A program made the translations under genes and the position numbers. Of a DNA stretch of 64,000 nucleotides, positions 34,143 through 41,051 are shown piece by piece. The notes beneath the pieces were generated by a model, which saw nothing but the letters and a program-made list of their open reading frames with translations, ran no database searches and was not told where the DNA came from. The first letter of the stretch is position 1. Each line of letters starts with the position of its first letter. This stretch comes from Leadbetterella sp. (lineage in GTDB: Bacteria; Bacteroidota; Bacteroidia; Cytophagales; Spirosomataceae), in assembly GCA_019638185.1 (NCBI GenBank), contig JAHBUH010000008.1, positions 85,704 to 149,703 of the forward strand, written 5' to 3'.

Positions 34143-35900
34143 CTACCGTACCCCGTGCATCAGTTTCTTAATGGCCGGACGGGTAATTACCGCCAGGACG
34201 GCCGCGCCAAAGGCTACGGAAGCCAGCATCCAGAAGAAATAGCTGATGCCTTTCTCGTCCGCCACGCGGTCTATGCTTTCCCCGAATTTAGCGGCGGCTT
34301 TCATGCCGATAGCAATGGCCAGGTACCAGATACCAAACATCACGGCGATCATCCGGGCGGGCACCAGCTTACTCACATAAGAGAGGCCCACCGGTGAGAT
34401 ACAAAGCTCGCCCATGGTAAAGAAAAGATACACCAGGATCAGCCAGATCATACTTACGGAGGCGGTTCTGGCGCCTACTTCTATGGAGCCGGCACCGAAA
34501 GCGATGCACGCCGCACCGATGGACAGCAGGAGCATGCCCAGCCCGTACTTGTAGTTGGCCGGCGGGTTAAGCTTACTATCCCACAGCTTGGTAAAGAGCG
34601 GTGCCAGGCTGATCACAAACAGGGAATTCAGCGTACTGAACCACGAGGCCGGTACTTCCAGCGCTTCCTGTGCAAACTGGTTTTTCAGCATCCAGATGGC
34701 TATGCCCCAGACAATGACAAAGCTGAAGCCGAGGATCACATTGGCGAAGGGATAGTGTTTGAAAGTTTGTCCGAAAAGCTTAAGCAGCACCCAGGTAATA
34801 ATTCCCAGCGGAATAAGCGTGAGGGAGGCGTTAGCCAGCTTAAAAATAAGCCCGGCGTTTCCTTCCAGGATACGGTTAGTGTAGTCCCGGGCAAAGATGG
34901 TAAGGGTACCCGGCGCCTGTTCAAAGATGGCCCAGAAGAAGGCGGCTACAAAAGCGAAAAAGGTCACGGCGATCATGCGGTCACGGGTCACGCGCGAGTA
35001 TTTCGGTATCCGGATAAAAAGTAAAACCAGGAAAAGAATCACGGCCAGTAGAATGGTGAAGTTATTCCCCGAAAGTCCCAGCAGGCTAAAATTAAAGATA
35101 TCTACCGCGCCCCCCGATATGATCTTGACCGGCTCAAAGATGATCCACAAAAGCCCCAGGGTCACCATGATACCGATCAGCACCATCTGGCCGGTGGTAA
35201 ACGGATTCCGCCGGTCTTCATCCTCCACCGTTTCTATCACCCCTGCCGTGGCCTTTTTAGGCTTAAGGCCGATATTCCCGAAGATGTCTTGCGAAAGCCA
35301 GAACTGGACCAGGCCGAAAAACATAAAAATACCGGCCAGGCCAAAACCCAGGCTCCAGCCCACCTGTTCGCCCAGGTAGCCGCAGAGCAGGATTCCGAAG
35401 AAGGAACCGGAGTTTACGCCCATGTAGAAAATGGTATAGGCCCCGTCTTTCTTTTCGGGGTGGTCTTTGTAAATCTCGGAAAGGATGGAGGTCATGTTCG
35501 GTTTGAAGAAACCGTTACCGAAAACCAGCAGGATAAGGCCGAGGTAGGTAAAAAACGGTGTTTCAGCCGCCATGGAGGCGTGGCCCAGGGTCATGAGGGC
35601 AGCCCCTACCACCACCGCCAGCCGATAACCGATGATGTTATCAGCAAAATAGCCTCCCAACATGGTGGAAAGATAAACCAGGCCCACATAGGAGCCGAAA
35701 AGCGCCATGGCCTGCTCCCGGCTCCAGTCCCAGCCGCCATCTGCCACGGTAGAGGTCAGGAACAGCACCAGCAGTGCGCGCATGCCGTAGAAGGAAAAGC
35801 GCTCCCACATTTCCGTGAAAAACAAGACAAACAGGCCGGAAGGGTGGCCTAAAACTTTCGATTTAAAGAAGTCAGGGTTACTATCAGTGGGTAGACTCAT
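34143..35900 (-). CDS. peptide MFS transporter (POT/PTR family)
   Basis: Proton-coupled oligopeptide transporter, 585 residues, about 14 membrane helices, inner membrane. Family signatures: FFTEMWERFSFYGMRALLVL (helix 1 with the ExxERFxYY-like motif), GGYFADNIIGYRLAVVVGA, GNGFFKPNMTSILSEIY, and FTMGELCISPVGLSYVSKL near the end. It takes up di- and tripeptides. It is a single gene with a promoter box at 35927-35934 and converges on the type IX cargo gene with only 9 bases between stop codons. Confidence 0.94.
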   Translation of the reverse strand: MSLPTDSNPDFFKSKVLGHPSGLFVLFFTEMWERFSFYGMRALLVLFLTSTVADGGWDWSREQAMALFGSYVGLVYLSTMLGGYFADNIIGYRLAVVVGAALMTLGHASMAAETPFFTYLGLILLVFGNGFFKPNMTSILSEIYKDHPEKKDGAYTIFYMGVNSGSFFGILLCGYLGEQVGWSLGFGLAGIFMFFGLVQFWLSQDIFGNIGLKPKKATAGVIETVEDEDRRNPFTTGQMVLIGIMVTLGLLWIIFEPVKIISGGAVDIFNFSLLGLSGNNFTILLAVILFLVLLFIRIPKYSRVTRDRMIAVTFFAFVAAFFWAIFEQAPGTLTIFARDYTNRILEGNAGLIFKLANASLTLIPLGIITWVLLKLFGQTFKHYPFANVILGFSFVIVWGIAIWMLKNQFAQEALEVPASWFSTLNSLFVISLAPLFTKLWDSKLNPPANYKYGLGMLLLSIGAACIAFGAGSIEVGARTASVSMIWLILVYLFFTMGELCISPVGLSYVSKLVPARMIAVMFGIWYLAIAIGMKAAAKFGESIDRVADEKGISYFFWMLASVAFGAAVLAVITRPAIKKLMHGVR

Positions 35901-35926
35901 AAGGAATTATCAGGTTAAACAGGAAA

Positions 35927-35960
35927 CAAAACTATAAAAAAATGTGAATTATCCACCAAA
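35927..35960 (-). promoter_or_regulatory. Bacteroidota-type promoter for the peptide transporter
   Basis: Minus strand TTTG (35960-35957), 22-base spacer, TAGTTTTG (35934-35927). The spacing is slightly long, and the -33 box falls in the foot of the terminator hairpin. Confidence 0.5.
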
Positions 35961-36019
35961 AAGAGGGGGTTTCTTCGGGACTTGCATCAGCTAACCCGGA
36001 AGAAACCCCCTCTTTTTGG
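35956..36019 (-). terminator. very strong hairpin terminator of the TlpA-like gene
   Basis: A 21-base arm at 35956-35976 is perfectly complementary to 35999-36019, extended by GGG/CCC with a bulge. The arms include AAAAAGAG and CTCTTTTT, so the T-rich segment is inside the stem. It begins 12 bases after the stop codon at 36032 on the minus strand and looks usable in both directions. Confidence 0.8.
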
Positions 36020-36031
36020 ATCTTTAAAATC

Positions 36032-37909
36032 TTATTCTGTCTTGGCGATATCGATCATCATGGAGAGCTCATCCACCAGTTTGTCGTCACTGCCGCCGAA
36101 ACCGATAGAGGTAAAACGGATGTTGCCGTTCTTATCCACAATGAACTTGGTAGGGATACCGGTTACCCCGTAGGAGCCGATGACCTTATTGTCCAGGTCT
36201 AACAGCACATTGAAAGGATAGGCGCCTTTTTTAATGAATTCGGCCACTTCTTTCTTGATGTCTTTCACGTTTTCCCAGGCATTGATAAACACAAATTTCA
36301 CATTCGGATCATCCTTGTATTTCTCCTGGGCTTTTTTCATTCCCGGGAAGGAGGCTATGCAGGGTCCGCACCAGGTGGCCCAGAAGTCCACGATCACGGT
36401 TTTGCCTTTCAGTTCTTCCAGCTTCACTTCGGAGCCATCCAGGTTCAGCAGGGAAAATACCGGTGCGGGTTTGTTTTCCAGCTTTTTAGCCAGTTCTTCC
36501 CTCATTTTGCGTTTGGCTTCCATTTCCAGTGCGCTGATGTAATCGCCGAAACCCTCTTCTGATTTCTTTTCCTCTACGTAGACTTTTTTCAGGATGTCTT
36601 TGATCTCTGAAGTAGATTTCCCGTCTACCACGAATTTCTCCAGCTGGGGCTTGTATTCATTAGCCGGCAGTACCTTCTCGGCCAGCCGGGCATAGATACT
36701 GTTATACCCGGCGCTGGCGCCGTCTGTTACGGTAAAGGCGGCATCACGGGCAAACTTAAGCCCTTCTTCATACTTCCCGGATTTCAGCAGTACGGCCGCG
36801 TAGGTGTCGGCAAACATACCGTAGGTACTTTTCTTCTGCTTTATTTTCTTTTCTGACAGCTTGGCGGCTTCGGCCTTGTCCCATTCGCCTTTGGCGTGGG
36901 TAGTAGCAAATTTCCCGAATTCCTCCGCTTTTTCGAGGTTATTTCCGTCTTCATACATTTTCCACGCCGCGTTATTATAGAGCATAGATAGCTGGTCTTT
37001 ATCCTCAAACGGCAGGGTGGTGATGGCATTTTGCAGTCCATCCCAGTCTTTAGCGGCAATGTAGGCACTCAGCAGGTTACTTTTCAGCATGGGAACAGAC
37101 CCTTTCATGCCCTTGAAGTTCGGGCGGGTCTCTATGTTTTCCAGGAGCTGCGCATACATTTCCTTTTTCCTGGCCAGGTCTTTTTCATTCATATATTTGG
37201 TGATCATTTCCTGGGCCACCCACGTACCTTCGGGGAACCTGGCTTTTTTCTCCTCGTTCAGTGCTTTCTGGTTGTCGGCTTGCTTAACTATGCTGTACAG
37301 CTGGGCCAGGTAATTATAATCGGCCTCGGTTTTCAGGCCGGCCTGCTTAACGGCATCTATTTCTCCCTGGATGAGGGCGGTACCTTTATCCTTGTCGTTA
37401 GCCAGTTTCATCCGGAGCACGCTTACTTTGGCGCCACGGTTATCCGGGTGGAACTGTACTTCCCGTTCCAGGGCGGCCAGCGCCCGTTCTTTATCGCTTT
37501 TGATGCCCGATTCTTCTCCATAGTACTGGTAGAAGTACGATTTGGCCAGGTTGGCGTTTTTGCGCGGTTTATTATCCTGGTATAACTCTATGGTATAGCC
37601 GTTCCCCTGGTTATTGTCGATAGCGCCGCCGGCCGTAACGGTAAAGTAAACTAAGGTGGCCGAGGTATCGGTCTTAAAGGTGGCCGTATATTTTCCAGAG
37701 GCCCGCTTAGCCTGGAAATTCAGGTCTTCCGGCATCATGCCCCGGAATTCCGCACCGGAGATCTTCACCGGCACCACGGCAGTAGGCTGGTAGGTGATGG
37801 TGATCGCTTCACCCGGCTTAGGCTTTTCCGGCGAAAATTTCAATACGCCCTGGGCTAAGGCCGGGAAAGAAAGCAAAGCCGCAATGGCTGTAATAAAAAT
37901 ATTTTTCAT
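36032..37909 (-). CDS. TlpA-family thiol-disulfide oxidoreductase with long helical N-terminus
   Basis: A 625-residue exported protein (signal MKNIFITAIAALLSFPALA). Residues about 20-120 form a beta domain (FSPEKPKPGEAITITYQP); about 130-450 are helical with TPR-like units; the last 150 are a TlpA/ResA thioredoxin fold with active-site Cys514 and Cys517 in DFWATWCGPCIASFP and cis-Pro in VTGIPTKFIVDKNG. It probably reduces periplasmic disulfides, for example in cytochrome maturation or surface proteins. The TPR part suggests a protein partner. Single gene with a strong terminator. Confidence 0.88.
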   Translation of the reverse strand: MKNIFITAIAALLSFPALAQGVLKFSPEKPKPGEAITITYQPTAVVPVKISGAEFRGMMPEDLNFQAKRASGKYTATFKTDTSATLVYFTVTAGGAIDNNQGNGYTIELYQDNKPRKNANLAKSYFYQYYGEESGIKSDKERALAALEREVQFHPDNRGAKVSVLRMKLANDKDKGTALIQGEIDAVKQAGLKTEADYNYLAQLYSIVKQADNQKALNEEKKARFPEGTWVAQEMITKYMNEKDLARKKEMYAQLLENIETRPNFKGMKGSVPMLKSNLLSAYIAAKDWDGLQNAITTLPFEDKDQLSMLYNNAAWKMYEDGNNLEKAEEFGKFATTHAKGEWDKAEAAKLSEKKIKQKKSTYGMFADTYAAVLLKSGKYEEGLKFARDAAFTVTDGASAGYNSIYARLAEKVLPANEYKPQLEKFVVDGKSTSEIKDILKKVYVEEKKSEEGFGDYISALEMEAKRKMREELAKKLENKPAPVFSLLNLDGSEVKLEELKGKTVIVDFWATWCGPCIASFPGMKKAQEKYKDDPNVKFVFINAWENVKDIKKEVAEFIKKGAYPFNVLLDLDNKVIGSYGVTGIPTKFIVDKNGNIRFTSIGFGGSDDKLVDELSMMIDIAKTE

Positions 37910-38009
37910 TGGATTGGAGTTTTCATTGAGCAATAAAATTACGAAACGATTTCAAAAAACCAAGCTACCAACTATTTTTTTAGGTGTTTGTTGCGCAAAA
38001 TATTGCCTT

Positions 38010-38042
38010 AAAAATAAAAATCCGGGCAGAATCCTGCCCGGA
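38010..38042 (-). terminator. terminator of the sigma/anti-sigma/DUF4097 operon
   Basis: TCCGGGCAG (38021-38029) pairs with CTGCCCGGA (38034-38042); on the minus strand it is followed by TTTTTATTTTT. Located 27 bases after the DUF4097 stop. Confidence 0.8.
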
Positions 38043-38068
38043 AAAATGGTTTTTAAAACGGTCCCTTC

Positions 38069-39070
38069 TTATTTCTTTTTCAGGTAAACATTTCCGCTCC
38101 GGCTGGAGATGCTTACATATACGCCGCCGTCATTAATTACATAATCGTAACGGTCCAGGTTTCTCCTTTTGGCTGCTGATACTGATGCCAGCGCAAATCT
38201 ATCGGACAGGTTTCCTTTCTGGCTGTTTATGGATATGGCTCCCGCTTCCATGTAATACCCCCCCTGTGCTGAACTCCTCACCCTTGCCGGGGCATTAGCC
38301 GAACCCACCACAGTTACCGGTTCCAGCGATGCATTGGTATTGTTAGCCACCGCTTTCAGGTCAAAATCCGTATAGACATTTCCACGTTCCGCGCTCATTT
38401 TGAGGTTAGCTTTGGTATTCGCCGGCAGCAGCACTTCCAGTTCTCCATCGGTATTGATAGAGGTGATTTTCTCCTGGTCCAGTTTGGCAAACTCCACCCG
38501 GGTGGTTCCGCCGAACGAGTTACTGGCAATCACATTCCCCGAGAGCCCGGAGATATCCAGGTTACAGCCGGAACAGTTGACATCCAGTTCGCCTTGAAAA
38601 GACTGGATCTTCAGCACTCCGCCCCTTCCCCAGAAGCCATCGGTGTTTTCCCGGAAGCGGGTGGTGAGGCCATGAGGCACTTTCACCACGTAGTTTTTAA
38701 AGAGCCGGTTGGTATTGGGAATGTGAATACTCAGGATCCTGACGTCCTCCTCTTTTTCTTCCCCTTTCTCATTAATGGAGGTTACCATTTTAGTGGTTAC
38801 TTCTTCTACCGTGGCGGAAATCCCGGTATTATCCAGCCCCCCGGCGGTTACCATCCGCAGCCCGGCTGCTTTTTCCGGAACTTTCCCTTCTCCGCCTTCC
38901 GCTTCAATGACCACACTGGTGCCGGCATAGCCTTCTATGATCAGGCCGGAGGACGGCCCGGTGATATTGACCACCCCTTTAAAATTTTTTACTTCATACT
39001 GCTTCTTTTCCTGGGCGTTGGAAAAGTGAGCGGCTACCAGAGCCCATGATACCAGGATTAACTTTTTCAT
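38069..39070 (-). CDS. DUF4097-type beta-repeat protein
   Basis: A 333-residue exported protein (signal MKKLILVSWALVAAHFSNA). The rest is a right-handed beta-helix-like repeat protein as in DUF4097 (adhesin-like): KNFKGVVNITGPSSGLIIEG, LDISGLSGNVIASNSFGGT, INTDGELEVLLPANTKANLK, SAERGNVYTDFDL, SSRSGNVYLKKK. It is the third gene of an operon begun by an ECF sigma factor, 9 bases after the anti-sigma-like gene. In other Bacteroidota such sigma/anti-sigma/DUF4097 sets are thought to monitor the envelope; the function here is inferred. Confidence 0.82.
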   Translation of the reverse strand: MKKLILVSWALVAAHFSNAQEKKQYEVKNFKGVVNITGPSSGLIIEGYAGTSVVIEAEGGEGKVPEKAAGLRMVTAGGLDNTGISATVEEVTTKMVTSINEKGEEKEEDVRILSIHIPNTNRLFKNYVVKVPHGLTTRFRENTDGFWGRGGVLKIQSFQGELDVNCSGCNLDISGLSGNVIASNSFGGTTRVEFAKLDQEKITSINTDGELEVLLPANTKANLKMSAERGNVYTDFDLKAVANNTNASLEPVTVVGSANAPARVRSSAQGGYYMEAGAISINSQKGNLSDRFALASVSAAKRRNLDRYDYVINDGGVYVSISSRSGNVYLKKK

Positions 39071-39079
39071 AATTTTTTT

Positions 39080-39955
39080 TTACATGTTTAAAACTTTTAT
39101 ACCAAATTCTGCCCGGTCCCGGATGTTTTCAGACACGTCGGGGTTATTCATAATTCCGGCAAAGACGGGCAGAGCCTTCACCTCTCTGAGTTCTATCAGT
39201 TTCGTAATTAAAGCCATCTGCAGGGAGGGATCGCGCTGCTCAGCTAAGGTGAGCACCAGGTTTTCCCGCATAGACGGGCTGAGCTGAAAGCGGCCTACGG
39301 CTTCCAGGGCGGCCAGTCTTACATTTACGCTGGGGTCTTTTTCCAGCGCCAGGAACAAGGCATCCATTAAAGCCCCGTCTGCGGCTTCCAGGTTATAGCT
39401 GTAATTAATGGCTTCCAGCCGGGAGGCCGCTGACTCCTGCCGCAGCATGGCCAGGATCATTTTATGCTGAACCTCGTTTATCTGGCTTACTTCTTTCCGG
39501 ATATTGGCCAGCTCATCCATCACAGCCGGCTGTTTCCGGACGGTTTTAGGCGCTTCCCGATCTGCTGCCTGCTCTTCTTTTACCTTTATGGTATCCCGCA
39601 GGGTGATGTATACCGGCTTTTCTATGGTAACCACCTCCGGCTCCGGTTTCCGGCTGCCGAAATAGTAGGCTCCGGCCACCGCCAGCACCATGGCGGCGTA
39701 GCGGAACACCTCCCGGAACGAAACCCGGAAACGCGGTGCCGCCTTGCTCTTCTCTTCTTCCAGGAAGGTATAGAAACGGTCATTAACCCCTCCCGGTACC
39801 TCGGGCTGAACGGCTTCCGGCAGCTCTTCAAACAGCTGTTTCAGCTCTTCAAACTCCTGGCGGGCGCCCGGGTTTTCGGAAAAGAAGCCGGCCAGCTCTT
39901 TTTCGGAGATCTTTCCTTCCAGGTAGTCCGCAAAAAACTCTTCTATATTCTTCAT
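39080..39955 (-). CDS. anti-sigma-like membrane protein with HEAT repeats
   Basis: A 291-residue protein. Residues 1-60 are acidic and helical (EEFFADYLEGKISEKELAGF), the position of a sigma-binding domain; one membrane helix is near 85-102 (VFRYAAMVLAVAGAYYFG); then a coiled coil (ELANIRKEVSQINEVQHKM), and three to four HEAT repeats (DPSVNVRLAALEAVGRFQL, DPSLQMALITKLIELREV). It has no cysteine at all, so it cannot be a zinc (ZAS) anti-sigma factor. The ATG overlaps the sigma gene by 4 bases. Role as anti-sigma is inferred from topology and gene order. Confidence 0.75.
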   Translation of the reverse strand: MKNIEEFFADYLEGKISEKELAGFFSENPGARQEFEELKQLFEELPEAVQPEVPGGVNDRFYTFLEEEKSKAAPRFRVSFREVFRYAAMVLAVAGAYYFGSRKPEPEVVTIEKPVYITLRDTIKVKEEQAADREAPKTVRKQPAVMDELANIRKEVSQINEVQHKMILAMLRQESAASRLEAINYSYNLEAADGALMDALFLALEKDPSVNVRLAALEAVGRFQLSPSMRENLVLTLAEQRDPSLQMALITKLIELREVKALPVFAGIMNNPDVSENIRDRAEFGIKVLNM

Positions 39956-40467
39956 TCCATTTGAAAATAAATTTCCCGCAAAATCTTTAGTCCACGGTGT
40001 ACCCTCACTTTCACCAGGGATACACTTATCTGTAATATTTCCGCTATTTCATCGTACTTCAGCTCTTCGTAGCGGCTGAGCAGGATCACTTCCCGGTATT
40101 CCTGCGGCAGCTGATCCAGTGCCCGTTTCAGCTGGTATTCCTGCTCCTGGTCATAGGGTTTTTCTTCTTCTATATCCATTCTTTCATCCAGCCCGGAAAA
40201 GATGTTCCGGTTTTTCTGGATAAAATCCTGGAGCACGTTCCGGGCTATCCTGAAAAGCCAGGGCTTAAAAACATAGCCTTCCGTAAAGCTCTTCCGGTAA
40301 TGGATGATCCGGTAAAAAACCTGCTGCATCAGGTCTTCCGGGCCGTCGCGGCTCACCAGGTTCCGGTGGAAATACCCCAGTACAGGTCTCTTGTACCGTT
40401 CGTAAAGAACGGCGGCCTTATCTAAATCTCCGCCTGCTACAGCCATCATGGCCTGCTCATCTGTCAT
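39952..40467 (-). CDS. ECF-type RNA polymerase sigma factor
   Basis: A 171-residue sigma-70 family factor with region 2 (AAVLYERYKRPVLGYFHRNL, DLMQQVFYRII, FKPWLFRIARNVLQDF) and region 4 (LPQEYREVILLSRYEELKY, EIAEILQISVSLVKVRVHRG). It is co-transcribed with the HEAT-repeat protein and DUF4097 gene, so the operon likely controls itself. Upstream on the minus strand GTAACCTTTTTG (40518-40507) lies about 40 bases before the start and might be an ECF-type promoter element; this is a guess. Regulon unknown. Confidence 0.92.
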   Translation of the reverse strand: MTDEQAMMAVAGGDLDKAAVLYERYKRPVLGYFHRNLVSRDGPEDLMQQVFYRIIHYRKSFTEGYVFKPWLFRIARNVLQDFIQKNRNIFSGLDERMDIEEEKPYDQEQEYQLKRALDQLPQEYREVILLSRYEELKYDEIAEILQISVSLVKVRVHRGLKILREIYFQME

Positions 40468-40535
40468 AGGAGTTGGTATTCTGATTAGTAAAACCGGGTG
40501 AAAACAAAAAGGTTACAGGGGAGTGAATTTTTTTT

Positions 40536-40636
40536 GGGTGCCCGGCCACGGAGCCTGGTCCACAGGGTATTTTACCCGGGAGCAGGCTCCTTCCACCGAA
40601 AGCAGCTCTACCCGGGTACCTCTTTAAAGAGGTCCT
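40536..40636. other. structured intergenic region with nested inverted repeats
   Basis: Between the sigma gene and the holin-like gene. GGAGCCTG (40550-40557) can pair with CAGGCTCC (40583-40590), enclosing GGGTA/TACCC (40565-40575). A second palindrome ACCTCTTTAAAGAGGT (40618-40633) directly follows the holin-like stop codon, and two copies of ACCCGGG (40574-40580, 40610-40616) flank the middle. It may hold a terminator for the holin-like gene plus another structure, or a structured RNA. Confidence 0.45.
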
Positions 40637-40999
40637 TTAAAATTGTTCTTCTACAATAATATCAGCAATAAGCGCTTCTATTTTTCGGGAAACCCAGGGT
40701 TTACAGAAATGGAACACCCCAAACAGCACGGTATACAGCCCGGTGATGCAGGCATAACCTATCCAGTAGCTTTGGGTATAGTAATTAATGATAGCGGCGG
40801 CCAGGATGTTTAAAAGAAGAAATATGATAAACAGGAAGATAGCCACCAGCACATTCATGACTATTTTAGCCAGCAGCTTTTCCACTTTGCCCAGCAGTTC
40901 AAGCTTCTTTAATTCAAATTTGGATTCTGCCAGTTTCAGCAGGTTATCCTTCAGCTCGTCTATTTTCAGGAAGTCGGAAATTGATGTTTTCAAGCTCAT
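40637..40999 (-). CDS. phage-holin-family-like membrane protein
   Basis: A 120-residue inner-membrane protein: an N-terminal amphipathic, lysine-rich helix (KLAESKFELKKLELLGKVEK), then two membrane helices (VMNVLVAIFLFIIFLLLNILAA and WIGYACITGLYTVLFGVFHF) and a short acidic tail. It resembles the 'phage holin family' / Actinobacterial holin-X superfamily proteins common in Bacteroidota chromosomes, which are not linked to phages. There is no prophage here, so a lysis role is unlikely. Function unknown. Confidence 0.72.
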   Translation of the reverse strand: MSLKTSISDFLKIDELKDNLLKLAESKFELKKLELLGKVEKLLAKIVMNVLVAIFLFIIFLLLNILAAAIINYYTQSYWIGYACITGLYTVLFGVFHFCKPWVSRKIEALIADIIVEEQF

Positions 41000-41051
41000 A
41001 ATCCGGATATTTTTAGTTTAGTGAAGTTTAATTTATTTTTCAGGCATACGC

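Noticed and set aside
40637-40999. Holin-like gene as evidence of a prophage
   Set aside because: No capsid, terminase, integrase or lysin genes nearby; this family is common in Bacteroidota chromosomes outside phages.
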